Part shown: positions 26,369 to 35,189 of the stretch, piece by piece | Position numbering within the stretch: the stretch's first letter is position 1 | How the letters are laid out: every line of letters starts with the position of its first letter | Source: Desulfurobacteriaceae bacterium | Lineage (GTDB): Bacteria > Aquificota > Aquificia > Desulfurobacteriales > Desulfurobacteriaceae | NCBI GenBank assembly: GCA_026987115.1 | Contig: JALSNF010000045.1 | Coordinates: 27,061-91,060 of the forward strand | Length of the DNA stretch: 64,000 nucleotides | Reading direction: 5' to 3' | Program-made: the position numbers and the translations under genes | Notes under the pieces: model-generated | Databases searched by the model: none | Told to the model about the DNA's origin: nothing | The model's input: the letters and a program-made list of their open reading frames with translations, nothing else

Positions 26369-27745
26369 TTAAATCCTTAATAAACCTTCAACAATAAAGG
26401 GTATTTCATCCTCAAATACTGTAAGCATGTCAAGAAGGTATCTATCTTCCTTTATCCTGCCAATTACGGGAACTTTCAGTGAACGCATCCTCTCATCTAT
26501 CTCTTCTGAACTTAAACCTTTAACCTCAACAGAAACACAGTAGGTAGGGAGTTTTTGGAGAGGAAGGGCTCCTCCTCCAACCTCTGCTTCATCTTCAACC
26601 AGAAAAGCCTTTCCTTCAAATTTTTTTAGTTCTAACTCTTTCAAGAGTTCTTTAGCTTTTCTTAAGATTTCATCCTTACTTTGAGACAAAAGGTTCCATA
26701 CTGGAATTTCTTTAAATACAAGCTCCTTATCCAAGTAGCAGGTTAAAGTGGCCTCTAGAGCAGCTAAGGTAAGCTTGTCAACTCTGAGAGCCCTGTTTAA
26801 GGGATGTCTTTTTATCTTCTCTAAAAACTCTTTCTTACCTAAGATTATCCCGGCCTGTGAAGCTCCAAGAAGCTTGTCTCCACTAAAAGAGACAACGTCA
26901 ACTCCGGCTTTTAAAACCTCTTGAACCGTAGGTTCGTAAGAAAAGCCTAAATTCCTAACGTCTATGAAGCTTCCACTTCCCAAGTCTTCGTAAACGGGGA
27001 TGCCGTGCTTTCTCCCAAGCTCCACGAGTTCTGAAGTTGAAACTGAAGAGGTGAAACCTAAAACCTTGTAGTTGCTGGTATGGACTTTAAGGAGAAGTCC
27101 CGTGTTCTCGCTTATAGCTCTTTCGTAGTCCCAAAGGTGAGTTTTATTGGTAGTTCCAACTTCTTTAAGGAGTGCCCCACTTTGGGCCATAACGTCAGGA
27201 ATCCTAAAAGACCCTCCTATTTCTATTAATTCTCCCCTTGAAACTATAACTTCTTTACCTTTTGCAAGGGCAGAGAGAACCAAAAGGACAGCTCCCGCAT
27301 TATTATTTACAATGCAAACATCCTCAGCTCCGGTAAGTTCCCTTAATATCCACTCTACATTCCTGTACCTTAAACCTCTTTTGCCTTCTTGAAGGTCGTA
27401 TTCAAGGTTTGAGTAGCCAGATGCAACTTCCTTAATACGTTCAATTGCTCTTGCTGAAAGGGGAGCTCTCCCTAAGTTGGTATGAAGAACAACTCCAGTT
27501 GCGTTTATTACTTTATGGAGTTTGGGTCTAAGGAGCTCTTCAAGGACTTCTTTAACTTTTTCTTTTAGCACCTCATAGCTTATTTCCTTAACCTCTCCTT
27601 GGGATATCCCCTCTCTTATTTCTTTTAAGACCCTGTTTACGGCCTCTTTTAAGAAGAAAACGGGATAACCGTCAAGGAGCTTTAAAAGGTCTTGGTCCTT
27701 TAAGAACTTATCTACCTTAGGAATTTTCCGGTAAAGCTCCTTCAC
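26369..27745 (-). CDS. selA: L-seryl-tRNA(Sec) selenium transferase
   Basis: RPKLHKVINATGVVLHTNLGRAPLSARAIERI; NNNAGAVLLVLSALAKGKEVIVSRGELIEIGGSFRIPDVMAQSGA; FSGDKLLGASQAGIILGKK. Confidence 0.95.
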   Translation of the reverse strand: MKELYRKIPKVDKFLKDQDLLKLLDGYPVFFLKEAVNRVLKEIREGISQGEVKEISYEVLKEKVKEVLEELLRPKLHKVINATGVVLHTNLGRAPLSARAIERIKEVASGYSNLEYDLQEGKRGLRYRNVEWILRELTGAEDVCIVNNNAGAVLLVLSALAKGKEVIVSRGELIEIGGSFRIPDVMAQSGALLKEVGTTNKTHLWDYERAISENTGLLLKVHTSNYKVLGFTSSVSTSELVELGRKHGIPVYEDLGSGSFIDVRNLGFSYEPTVQEVLKAGVDVVSFSGDKLLGASQAGIILGKKEFLEKIKRHPLNRALRVDKLTLAALEATLTCYLDKELVFKEIPVWNLLSQSKDEILRKAKELLKELELKKFEGKAFLVEDEAEVGGGALPLQKLPTYCVSVEVKGLSSEEIDERMRSLKVPVIGRIKEDRYLLDMLTVFEDEIPFIVEGLLRI

Positions 27746-29191
27746 CTACATTACCCCTTTAAGGAAAGAAGCTAAACCTAAAAGTGAAAGCTGAGAGATA
27801 AATTCAGGGAAAAGCCCCAGTATAACTAAGAGGAGGGAGGAAATTACAACTGCAATGTAGCTTGAAAGGCCCAACTCAAGCCTTTCAGCTTTCCCCTCCT
27901 TCATAAACGCGTAAACAAGAGGCTTTAGGTAAAAGCCCAAAGAAATTAGACTGGAAACCATAACTATTAATGCAGGAAGGACTTTTCCAGAATTTACTAA
28001 AGAGACTATAACGTAGAATTTAGCCCAAAAACCAAGAAGAGGAGGAATTCCCGCTAGGGACATAAAAATTACTACAGCAAGCAGGGCAAGAAGAGGTGAT
28101 GAAGAGTAAAGGTTCATCCAGTCAGAAAGCCTTTCACCTTTAAAACCTTCTAAGGTAAGAAGGGAGATAAGGCCAAACGCTGCAATCGTCATTAAGGTAT
28201 ATGCAAAAAGGTAAAACAGAAGCGAATATAGGGCAACTGAGGGAAGGGAAGAAAGGGCTACCAACATAACTCCTGCGTGAGAAATTGAGGAGTAAGCTAA
28301 CATCCTTTTTAAGTTTTCTTGATTGAGAGCTAAGAGAGCTCCCCAAAGAGAGCTTACTATACCTATAACCAGAACCACTTCTTGCCACTTGCCAATAAGG
28401 GTCAAGAAGACGGGGAAGAAGAGCTTTACCAAGGCTATAAAAGCAGATATCTTAGTCACGGCTCCCATGTAAAGGGTTATAGGGGTAGGAGCTCCGTGGT
28501 AAGCATCTGGAAGCCACCCGTGAAACGGAAAAGCACCTGTTTTAAATAGAAAGCCAGCCATGACCAAGGAGACGGAAAGGAGTAAAAGTGGAAGGGGAGC
28601 CCCTTTAAGAGCCCTTAGAACTTCAGAGTAGAGGGTTCCCCCTGAAATGCCGTATAAAAGGGCAAATCCGTAAACCAAAACCCCTGCTCCAACAGAACCA
28701 ACTATAAAGTACTTTAAAGCCGCCTCTTTACCTCTATAGTCGTCCTTGAAGAGGGCCATTAGAACGTAAGTAGAAATAGACAAAACTTCAAGGGAAACAA
28801 AAAGGGTAGTTAGTTCGTTTGCTTCAACCATTAAGAAAGCACCTAAAGTGGCAAAGAGAAGCGTATAGTAAAACTCCCCAACATAACGGATTTCAAACTT
28901 CTTTATGTAGTCATAACTAATGAGGGAGGTTAAAAGGAGAGTAAAGAGAATCAAGAGCTGAGAAATGGAAGAAAGTAAGTCTTTTTTTACAAAGCCAAAA
29001 AAGGCCTCCTTGGGGACAAAAGGGTTAGTCAAAACTACCAAGAAAGCTCCCACACAAGCAACCAAAAAGGTAAGAACGGAAAAGAGAGGGTTTTTCTTTC
29101 TATCTGGAATAACAAGGTCAATCAGGATAAAGAGCAGAGCACTCAAAGCTAAGAAAAGCTCCGGAATAAATAGCTTTAAGTTAATTCCCAT
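27746..29191 (-). CDS. nuoN: NADH-quinone oxidoreductase subunit N
   Basis: Complex I antiporter-like subunit (FKTGAFPFHGWLPDAYHGAPTPITLYMGAVTK). Confidence 0.93.
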   Translation of the reverse strand: MGINLKLFIPELFLALSALLFILIDLVIPDRKKNPLFSVLTFLVACVGAFLVVLTNPFVPKEAFFGFVKKDLLSSISQLLILFTLLLTSLISYDYIKKFEIRYVGEFYYTLLFATLGAFLMVEANELTTLFVSLEVLSISTYVLMALFKDDYRGKEAALKYFIVGSVGAGVLVYGFALLYGISGGTLYSEVLRALKGAPLPLLLLSVSLVMAGFLFKTGAFPFHGWLPDAYHGAPTPITLYMGAVTKISAFIALVKLFFPVFLTLIGKWQEVVLVIGIVSSLWGALLALNQENLKRMLAYSSISHAGVMLVALSSLPSVALYSLLFYLFAYTLMTIAAFGLISLLTLEGFKGERLSDWMNLYSSSPLLALLAVVIFMSLAGIPPLLGFWAKFYVIVSLVNSGKVLPALIVMVSSLISLGFYLKPLVYAFMKEGKAERLELGLSSYIAVVISSLLLVILGLFPEFISQLSLLGLASFLKGVM

Positions 29192-29192
29192 T

Positions 29193-30641
29193 TTAAACTC
29201 CCCCTAAAAGGCCGTGAACATAGGCGTGGATAAACTTCATTATAAATTCTGGATTAAATCCCCACCATATAACAAGGAATGCTAAGAGAGACAAGCTTAA
29301 AAGCTCTCTAAGGTCTAAGTCCTTAAAGAGAAGAACTTTGGGTTCTAGGAAGAAAACGTTTCTATACATGTAGAGCATGTAGGCAGCTCCGAATATAACG
29401 CCTAAAGCCATAAGTGAAGCTACAACCCAAGAGGCCTTAAAAGCACCTAAAATGGTAAGGAACTCTCCTATAAAGGAGGAAGTTCCAGGAAGACCCACGT
29501 TAGCCATTGTAAAGAGCATAGCTAAGGTGGCAAGTTTAGGGGCAAGAGAGGCCAGCCCTCCCATACGGGAAACCTCCCGTGAATGGAGCCTTTCGTAGAT
29601 TATCCCTACTACAAAGAAGAGAGCTCCGCTAACGAGCCCGTGGCTTAGCATCTGAAATATGGCTCCCTCAATTCCTTGAACCGTTAAAGAGAAGAGACCA
29701 ATCATAACAAAGCCCATGTGGGAAACGGAACTGTAGGCAACTATTTTCTTAACGTCCTCCTGAACCAAAGCAACAAGAGCCGTATAAACTATAGCTACAA
29801 CTCCTAAGGCAAAGATTATAGGAGCGTACATCTTATAGGCCTGAGGAAAGAGAGGAAGGGAAAACCTTAAAAAGCCGTAAGTTCCCATTTTAAGGAGAAC
29901 ACCTGCAAGTATAACGCTTCCAGGGGTAGGAGCTTCAACGTGGGCATCGGGAAGCCAAGTGTGGAATGGGAAAACTGGAACTTTAACTGCAAAGGCTATA
30001 AAGAAAGCCCAGAAAAGCCACTTCTGAAGTTCAAGGGGCAGCTTTAAACTTGAAAGCTGAGTAAAGTCAAAAGTAAAGGTTCCCGTTAAGTTTGAGTAAT
30101 AGATAACCAAAACCACAAGACCTACAAGGAGGAAAATGCTTCCAGCAAAAGTATAGATAAAGAACTTTAAAGCAGAGTAAATTCTCCTCTCCCCGCCCCA
30201 AATACCTATTATTAGGCTCATAGGAATTAACATAGCTTCCCAGAAGATATAGAAGAGGAGAAGGTCTAAGGAGACAAAAACCCCTATCATTGCAGTTTCT
30301 AAAAGGAGAAGTAAGGAGTAAAAGAGCCTTCTCCTCTTACTTATGTAGTTCCAAGCTGAGGGAACGGCTACGAAAGTTAACAAGGTAGTCATTATAACCA
30401 TTACGAGGCTTAAGCCGTCAATTCCTACCTTATACTTTATTGAGAAGCTTGGAAGCCAGCTGCCGTAGTCAACAAATTGAAAGCCGACCTTTGAAGGGTC
30501 AAATTTTAAAAGGAGAAAGAGAGAGAGGATTAGGGTTAATCCTGTTGTAAAGAGGGCTATCCACTTTACCCTTTCCTCGCTTTTGCAAAGGGCAACAACT
30601 AGAGCACCCAAAAGGGGCAGAAGAAGTAAAACGCTAACCAC
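29193..30641 (-). CDS. nuoM: NADH-quinone oxidoreductase subunit M
   Basis: VKVPVFPFHTWLPDAHVEAPTPGSVILAGVLLKMGTYGFLRF. Confidence 0.95.
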   Translation of the reverse strand: MVSVLLLLPLLGALVVALCKSEERVKWIALFTTGLTLILSLFLLLKFDPSKVGFQFVDYGSWLPSFSIKYKVGIDGLSLVMVIMTTLLTFVAVPSAWNYISKRRRLFYSLLLLLETAMIGVFVSLDLLLFYIFWEAMLIPMSLIIGIWGGERRIYSALKFFIYTFAGSIFLLVGLVVLVIYYSNLTGTFTFDFTQLSSLKLPLELQKWLFWAFFIAFAVKVPVFPFHTWLPDAHVEAPTPGSVILAGVLLKMGTYGFLRFSLPLFPQAYKMYAPIIFALGVVAIVYTALVALVQEDVKKIVAYSSVSHMGFVMIGLFSLTVQGIEGAIFQMLSHGLVSGALFFVVGIIYERLHSREVSRMGGLASLAPKLATLAMLFTMANVGLPGTSSFIGEFLTILGAFKASWVVASLMALGVIFGAAYMLYMYRNVFFLEPKVLLFKDLDLRELLSLSLLAFLVIWWGFNPEFIMKFIHAYVHGLLGGV

Positions 30642-30652
30642 CTTATCCCCCT

Positions 30653-32518
30653 TTAAACTAGCCAGATAATAGCTACGATAATTAAAACTCCAAAGAGGAA
30701 GTATAGAACGTAAGCGTTAACCAGACCTGTTTGGGAAAACCTTAAGAACTCTCCGGTAAACTTGGTTATGTAGGCCAAAGCGTTAACAATGCCGTCTATT
30801 ACATACTTGTCAATAAAGGAAAGGAGCCTTCCAAAAGTAAAGCCTACTCCTTTAACAAAGAGGAAATAGTAAATCTCGTCAAAGTAGTACTTGTTGTAAA
30901 CAACAAGGTAAAGGGGACGAATAAGAGGGTTCTCTGTAATGATTTGTGGAGAAATCTTTTTCCACAAGTAGAAAAGGGAAGAAATAACAAGACCCAAAAG
31001 GGCTAAAGATACCGTTATTAAGGCCAAAGTTAGCTCTAGTCCGTGGGGGAGCTCTAAAAGGTGATTGGGAACGCTCCTTTTAAGGAAGTCGGTAAACCAG
31101 CCCTCTAGGAAACCTGCAAGAACAGAAGGAACCGCAAGAACTATAAGGGGAATCGTCATAACAGGTGGAGACTCGTGAAGGTGTCGTCTTTCCCTCTCGC
31201 CAAATCTCTCCTCTCCGAAGAAAACCATAAATATTAGCCTTCCCATGTAAAGGGCAGTTAAGAGAGCTCCCAAAGTTAAAAAGAGCCACCAGAGCTTGTG
31301 GCCGTTAGAGAAGGAGGCCATGATAATCTTATCCTTACTGAAAAAGCCTGCAAGGGGAGGAATTCCTACAAGAGCTAAAGCCCCTATTACGAAAGTTATC
31401 GTGGTTATCTTCATATACTTGTAGAGTCCTCCCATCTTTCTAATGTCTTGCTCACCTTCTAAGGCGTGAATGACGCTACCTGAACCTAGGAAAAGGAGAG
31501 CCTTAAAGAAGGCGTGGGTAAACAGGTGAAACATTGCAAAGACGTAAGCACCCGAGCCTAAAGCCGCAAACATGTAGCCAAGCTGGGAAAGGGTAGAGTA
31601 GGCAAGGATTCTCTTTATGTCAAACTGAGTAAGGCCTATAGTGGCAGCTCCAAAAGCGGTTATCACTCCTATAACGCCGACAACAGGTAAAACGGAGCTC
31701 CCGTCGTAAATAGGCCAACACCTTGCAATCATAAAAACTCCTGCGGCAACCATAGTAGCTGCGTGGATAAGGGCAGAAATAGGAGTGGGACCTTCCATAG
31801 CGTCTGCAAGCCAGGTGTGAAGGGGAAACTGGGCAGACTTACCTACCGCTCCTCCCAAAAGGAGAAGGGCGATTATGGAAAGGTCTTTCCCTGGAACTTT
31901 TGAAACCTGAGAGAAAACTCCGTCAAAGTCTAAGGAGCCAAAGAGCCAGAACACGGCAACTATCCCTAGAATGAAAAGGAAATCTCCTACCCTGTTCATT
32001 AAAAAGGCCTTTATTGCAGCATCGGCAGCCCTTTTCCTCTTATACCAAAAGCCGATAAGAAGGTAGGACGAAAGGCCTACTGCTTCCCAGCCGAAAAAGA
32101 GTTGTAAGAAGTTGGGAGATAGAACCAAGGTTAACATTGAAAAGGTAAAGAGGCCCAAGTAGGCAAAGAACCTGTCATAACCTGGGTCTCCTTCCATGTA
32201 GCCAATTGAGTAAAGGTGAACTAAGAAAGAGATGAAGTTAACTACAACCAACATTACGGCCGTAAGGGAATCTACAAAACCCCCAAAGTTGGCACTGAGA
32301 GCTCCAGAAACCACCCAGTTAAACCAAGTCTCCCTTAAAACCTCTCCTCCTAAAACGCTTAAGAGAACTTTAAAGGAAAGAATGAGGGAAATTCCAACTG
32401 CAATTAAGCCAAAGTAGTGGGACCTTTTCTTAAAAGAGGGAACGTTAAAGAGAGAGCCAAAACCTGCAAGCAGGAAAGAGAAAAGGGGCAAAGAGGCTAT
32501 CCAGAAAGTAATCCCCAT
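30653..32518 (-). CDS. nuoL: NADH-quinone oxidoreductase subunit L
   Basis: GKSAQFPLHTWLADAMEGPTPISALIHAATMVAAGVFM; FFSKDKI. Confidence 0.95.
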   Translation of the reverse strand: MGITFWIASLPLFSFLLAGFGSLFNVPSFKKRSHYFGLIAVGISLILSFKVLLSVLGGEVLRETWFNWVVSGALSANFGGFVDSLTAVMLVVVNFISFLVHLYSIGYMEGDPGYDRFFAYLGLFTFSMLTLVLSPNFLQLFFGWEAVGLSSYLLIGFWYKRKRAADAAIKAFLMNRVGDFLFILGIVAVFWLFGSLDFDGVFSQVSKVPGKDLSIIALLLLGGAVGKSAQFPLHTWLADAMEGPTPISALIHAATMVAAGVFMIARCWPIYDGSSVLPVVGVIGVITAFGAATIGLTQFDIKRILAYSTLSQLGYMFAALGSGAYVFAMFHLFTHAFFKALLFLGSGSVIHALEGEQDIRKMGGLYKYMKITTITFVIGALALVGIPPLAGFFSKDKIIMASFSNGHKLWWLFLTLGALLTALYMGRLIFMVFFGEERFGERERRHLHESPPVMTIPLIVLAVPSVLAGFLEGWFTDFLKRSVPNHLLELPHGLELTLALITVSLALLGLVISSLFYLWKKISPQIITENPLIRPLYLVVYNKYYFDEIYYFLFVKGVGFTFGRLLSFIDKYVIDGIVNALAYITKFTGEFLRFSQTGLVNAYVLYFLFGVLIIVAIIWLV

Positions 32519-32519
32519 A

Positions 32520-32819
32520 CTACCACCTCAAGAAAGTGTAGTCTTCAGAGTTAACGCTCTTTTTAAACCTGTAAAGGGAAACAACAATGGCAAGCCCAAC
32601 GGCAGCTTCAGCTGCTGCAACTGCAAGGACGAAAAAGACAAAGAGCTCCCCAAAAGGGTTTCCGTGTAGCTTTGAAAAACCAACAAGGAGGACATTTGCA
32701 CTGTTTAAGATAAGCTCAAGGGAGAAAAAGAGGGAGATTAAGTTCCTCCTTAGGATAACGCCGAAAAAGCCCAAAGAGAACAGAAAGGCACTTAAGATAA
32801 AAAGAGGATAGACGCTCAT
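32520..32819 (-). CDS. nuoK: NADH-quinone oxidoreductase subunit K
   Basis: ILNSANVLLVGF, AVAAAEAAVGLAIVVSLYR. Confidence 0.93.
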   Translation of the reverse strand: MSVYPLFILSAFLFSLGFFGVILRRNLISLFFSLELILNSANVLLVGFSKLHGNPFGELFVFFVLAVAAAEAAVGLAIVVSLYRFKKSVNSEDYTFLRW

Positions 32820-33316
32820 TCCTCCCTCCTTGCAACGGCTACGGCACCTATAGTAGCAACTAAAAGCAGAACAGAGACCACCTCAAAAGGAAGCAAGAAC
32901 CTATAAAAGAGGGGACGGGCAAGGTCGCTGGCACCGCTTACGTTGCTACTTAAACTCCCTTCCAAAAAGAAGCCAGCGTAGAGGATAATTAGGAAGAGGG
33001 CTCCACTTAGAACCCCTCCAGCAAAGAGAAAAGAAAGCCTTAAAGGCTCAGCCTTCATACTCTTTAGGTCCACAGTTAAAAGGGCAAAAAGGTAAAGAAC
33101 TATTATAGCTCCACCGTAAACGATAACTTGAACTATCCCTATAAACTCTGCTCCAACGGTAAAGTAAACCCCCGCTAAAGAGACAAACGAAGCAAGAAGG
33201 GAAACTCCGCCCTTTACAAGGTTCCTGTTTAAAACTGCCATCAAGGCAAAGACAGCCGAGAGTAAACCAAAGAAGAAAAAGAAAACCTCCTTCATCTCTC
33301 CCTCTCCCTTTCCCAC
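32816..33316 (-). CDS. nuoJ: NADH-quinone oxidoreductase subunit J
   Basis: EFIGIVQVIVYGGAIIVLYLFALLTVDL; start may be internal MKEVFFFF. Confidence 0.92.
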   Translation of the reverse strand: MGKGEGEMKEVFFFFFGLLSAVFALMAVLNRNLVKGGVSLLASFVSLAGVYFTVGAEFIGIVQVIVYGGAIIVLYLFALLTVDLKSMKAEPLRLSFLFAGGVLSGALFLIILYAGFFLEGSLSSNVSGASDLARPLFYRFLLPFEVVSVLLLVATIGAVAVARREE

Positions 33317-33750
33317 TTCTGGTAATACCTTCCAAGCTCAAGAAGGTCCTCCTTGTGGAGAACGAGCTTTTTAATATCATACTGGGAAAACTCGTATATA
33401 TCAGTCATAACTATTGCGTCTCTGGGACAGGCTTCAACGCAGAGTCCACAGAAAAGGCACCTGGTTAAGTCCACAGTAAAGTCAACAAGCTCTTTCTCCC
33501 CGTTTTCCCCTTCGGTCATCTCCATGTCTATAACGTTGCTGGGGCACATCTCGGCACAGAGATAGCAAGCTTCGCACCTATAAGAACCGTCAGGATTAAG
33601 CTTTAAAGCGTGAATTCCCCTAAACCTCTTCCTCGGAGGGACCTTTTCAAAGGGATAGTGAACGGTAACGGTAGGCTTAAACATAGTTTTAAGGGTTATC
33701 TTCATTCCCTTTAAAAGGTCAGTAAAGGCCGCTTTCTTTAAAAGGTTCAT
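33292..33750 (-). CDS. nuoI: NADH-quinone oxidoreductase subunit I (2x[4Fe-4S])
   Basis: CEACYLCAEMCPSNVI and CLFCGLCVEACPRDAI. Confidence 0.95.
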   Translation of the reverse strand: MNLLKKAAFTDLLKGMKITLKTMFKPTVTVHYPFEKVPPRKRFRGIHALKLNPDGSYRCEACYLCAEMCPSNVIDMEMTEGENGEKELVDFTVDLTRCLFCGLCVEACPRDAIVMTDIYEFSQYDIKKLVLHKEDLLELGRYYQKWERERER

Positions 33751-33759
33751 TCCTTTCTC

Positions 33760-34719
33760 CTAACCTACAACATAAGCTTCTAAAGCAGCGATAAATAGGT
33801 TAAGTATTGAAAGTGGAAGGAAAACCTTCCACATTATCTTGAGCATTTGGTCAAACCTATATCTGGGGAAAGTTGCCCTAAGCCAGAAGGTAAGGAAGAC
33901 GAAAAAGCCTGCTTTTAGAAGCTGATAGATAACCCCTAGAACGGGGAACTTATCCACGAAAGGACCGCTCCAGCCTCCAAAGAAGAGAAGAGAAACTACT
34001 AGAGAAAGAACTATAATGTTTATGTACTCACCGAAGAAGAAGGCAGCAAACCTCATTCCCGAATACTCGGTGTGAAAGCCTCCTACAAGCTCACTTTCAC
34101 CTTCTGGGAGGTCAAAGGGAGGCCTTCCTACCTCTGCAACCATCATAATAAGGAATATGAGGAAAGCCAGCGGTTGATAGAGTATTCCCCAGCCGTGGAG
34201 CTCCTGCCACCTTACAATTTCCCTAAAGTCAAAGGAACCAAAGAGTATAACTACTCCCATAAGGGCAAAGCCCATAGGGAGTTCATATCCCAGAACTTGA
34301 GCCGCCGCCCTCATCCCAGCCAGGAACGAGTACTTATCGTTTGAGGAATAACCAGCAAGGAAGAGAGCGTAAATGGAAATTGCGCTCATTGCCATAACAA
34401 ACAAAAGTGCAGACTTCATGGGAACTGCGTTTATAAAACCTATTGGAACTACGCTTGCAGCAAGGAGAGCCGCAAAGACGCTAAAGGAAGGAGCAATCAT
34501 AAAAAGGAGCCTATCTGCTCCCTTGGGAATTATGTCTTCCTTGAATATCAGCTTTATAGCGTCTGCAAGTGGTTGGAGTATTCCGTGGGGACCAACGACC
34601 ATAGGCCCAGGCCTTTGCTGCATATGGCCTAAAACCTTCCTTTCTAAGTAGGTAATGGGAGGAACGGCAACGAGCATAAGTCCTACTATAAAGAGAAGGC
34701 TTAAAAAGTTGTGGCTCAC
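33760..34719 (-). CDS. nuoH: NADH-quinone oxidoreductase subunit H
   Basis: YLERKVLGHMQQRPGPMVVGPHGILQPLADAIKLIFKEDIIP; AEVGRPPFDLPEGESELVGGFHTEYSGMRF. Confidence 0.96.
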   Translation of the reverse strand: MSHNFLSLLFIVGLMLVAVPPITYLERKVLGHMQQRPGPMVVGPHGILQPLADAIKLIFKEDIIPKGADRLLFMIAPSFSVFAALLAASVVPIGFINAVPMKSALLFVMAMSAISIYALFLAGYSSNDKYSFLAGMRAAAQVLGYELPMGFALMGVVILFGSFDFREIVRWQELHGWGILYQPLAFLIFLIMMVAEVGRPPFDLPEGESELVGGFHTEYSGMRFAAFFFGEYINIIVLSLVVSLLFFGGWSGPFVDKFPVLGVIYQLLKAGFFVFLTFWLRATFPRYRFDQMLKIMWKVFLPLSILNLFIAALEAYVVG

Positions 34720-35189
34720 TTTTTAGGTCCTCCCCATATAAAACAAGTTGTATCAACGAACTTCTTGTTCATCTCTTTGAGCCTCTCTGCTATTACTTTG
34801 GCTATCTCCTCTAACAGCTTTATTGCCAGCTGAGGGTCTTCGCTTTTTAACTTCTCGTAGCCATCTTTAGTTAAGATTAAAGCGTGTGTCTCCTTTAGGG
34901 CAACTCCTTGGGAAGAGTGAAACCTGTTGCTGAAGAAAGAGAGCTCCCCAAGGGGAGTACCTTCTTCACTTACGGCCACCTTAACGAGGTTTCCAAAAGG
35001 GTCAGGTCTGTAAAGTCCTACTCTACCTTTTACTATAAAGAAGACCTTATCTCCCGGGTCTCCCTCTTCAAAAAGGACGCTACCTTTGGGGAAAACTCTA
35101 TAGTCCAAGTAGTTTGATATCTCCTTAAGCTCCTTTTCGGTAAACCTTGAAAAGAGAGGAAACTCCTTTGCAAGCTCAACTTTAACCAT
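34716..35189 (-). CDS. Stand-alone cyclic-nucleotide-binding-domain (CNMP/Crp-like) protein within the nuo operon
   Basis: FSRFTEKELKEISNYLDYRVFPKGSVLFEEGDPGDKVFFIVKGRVGLYR...GTPLGELSFFSN; no HTH after the CNB domain; overlaps nuoH start by 4 nt and abuts nuoG. Confidence 0.88.
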   Translation of the reverse strand: MVKVELAKEFPLFSRFTEKELKEISNYLDYRVFPKGSVLFEEGDPGDKVFFIVKGRVGLYRPDPFGNLVKVAVSEEGTPLGELSFFSNRFHSSQGVALKETHALILTKDGYEKLKSEDPQLAIKLLEEIAKVIAERLKEMNKKFVDTTCFIWGGPKK

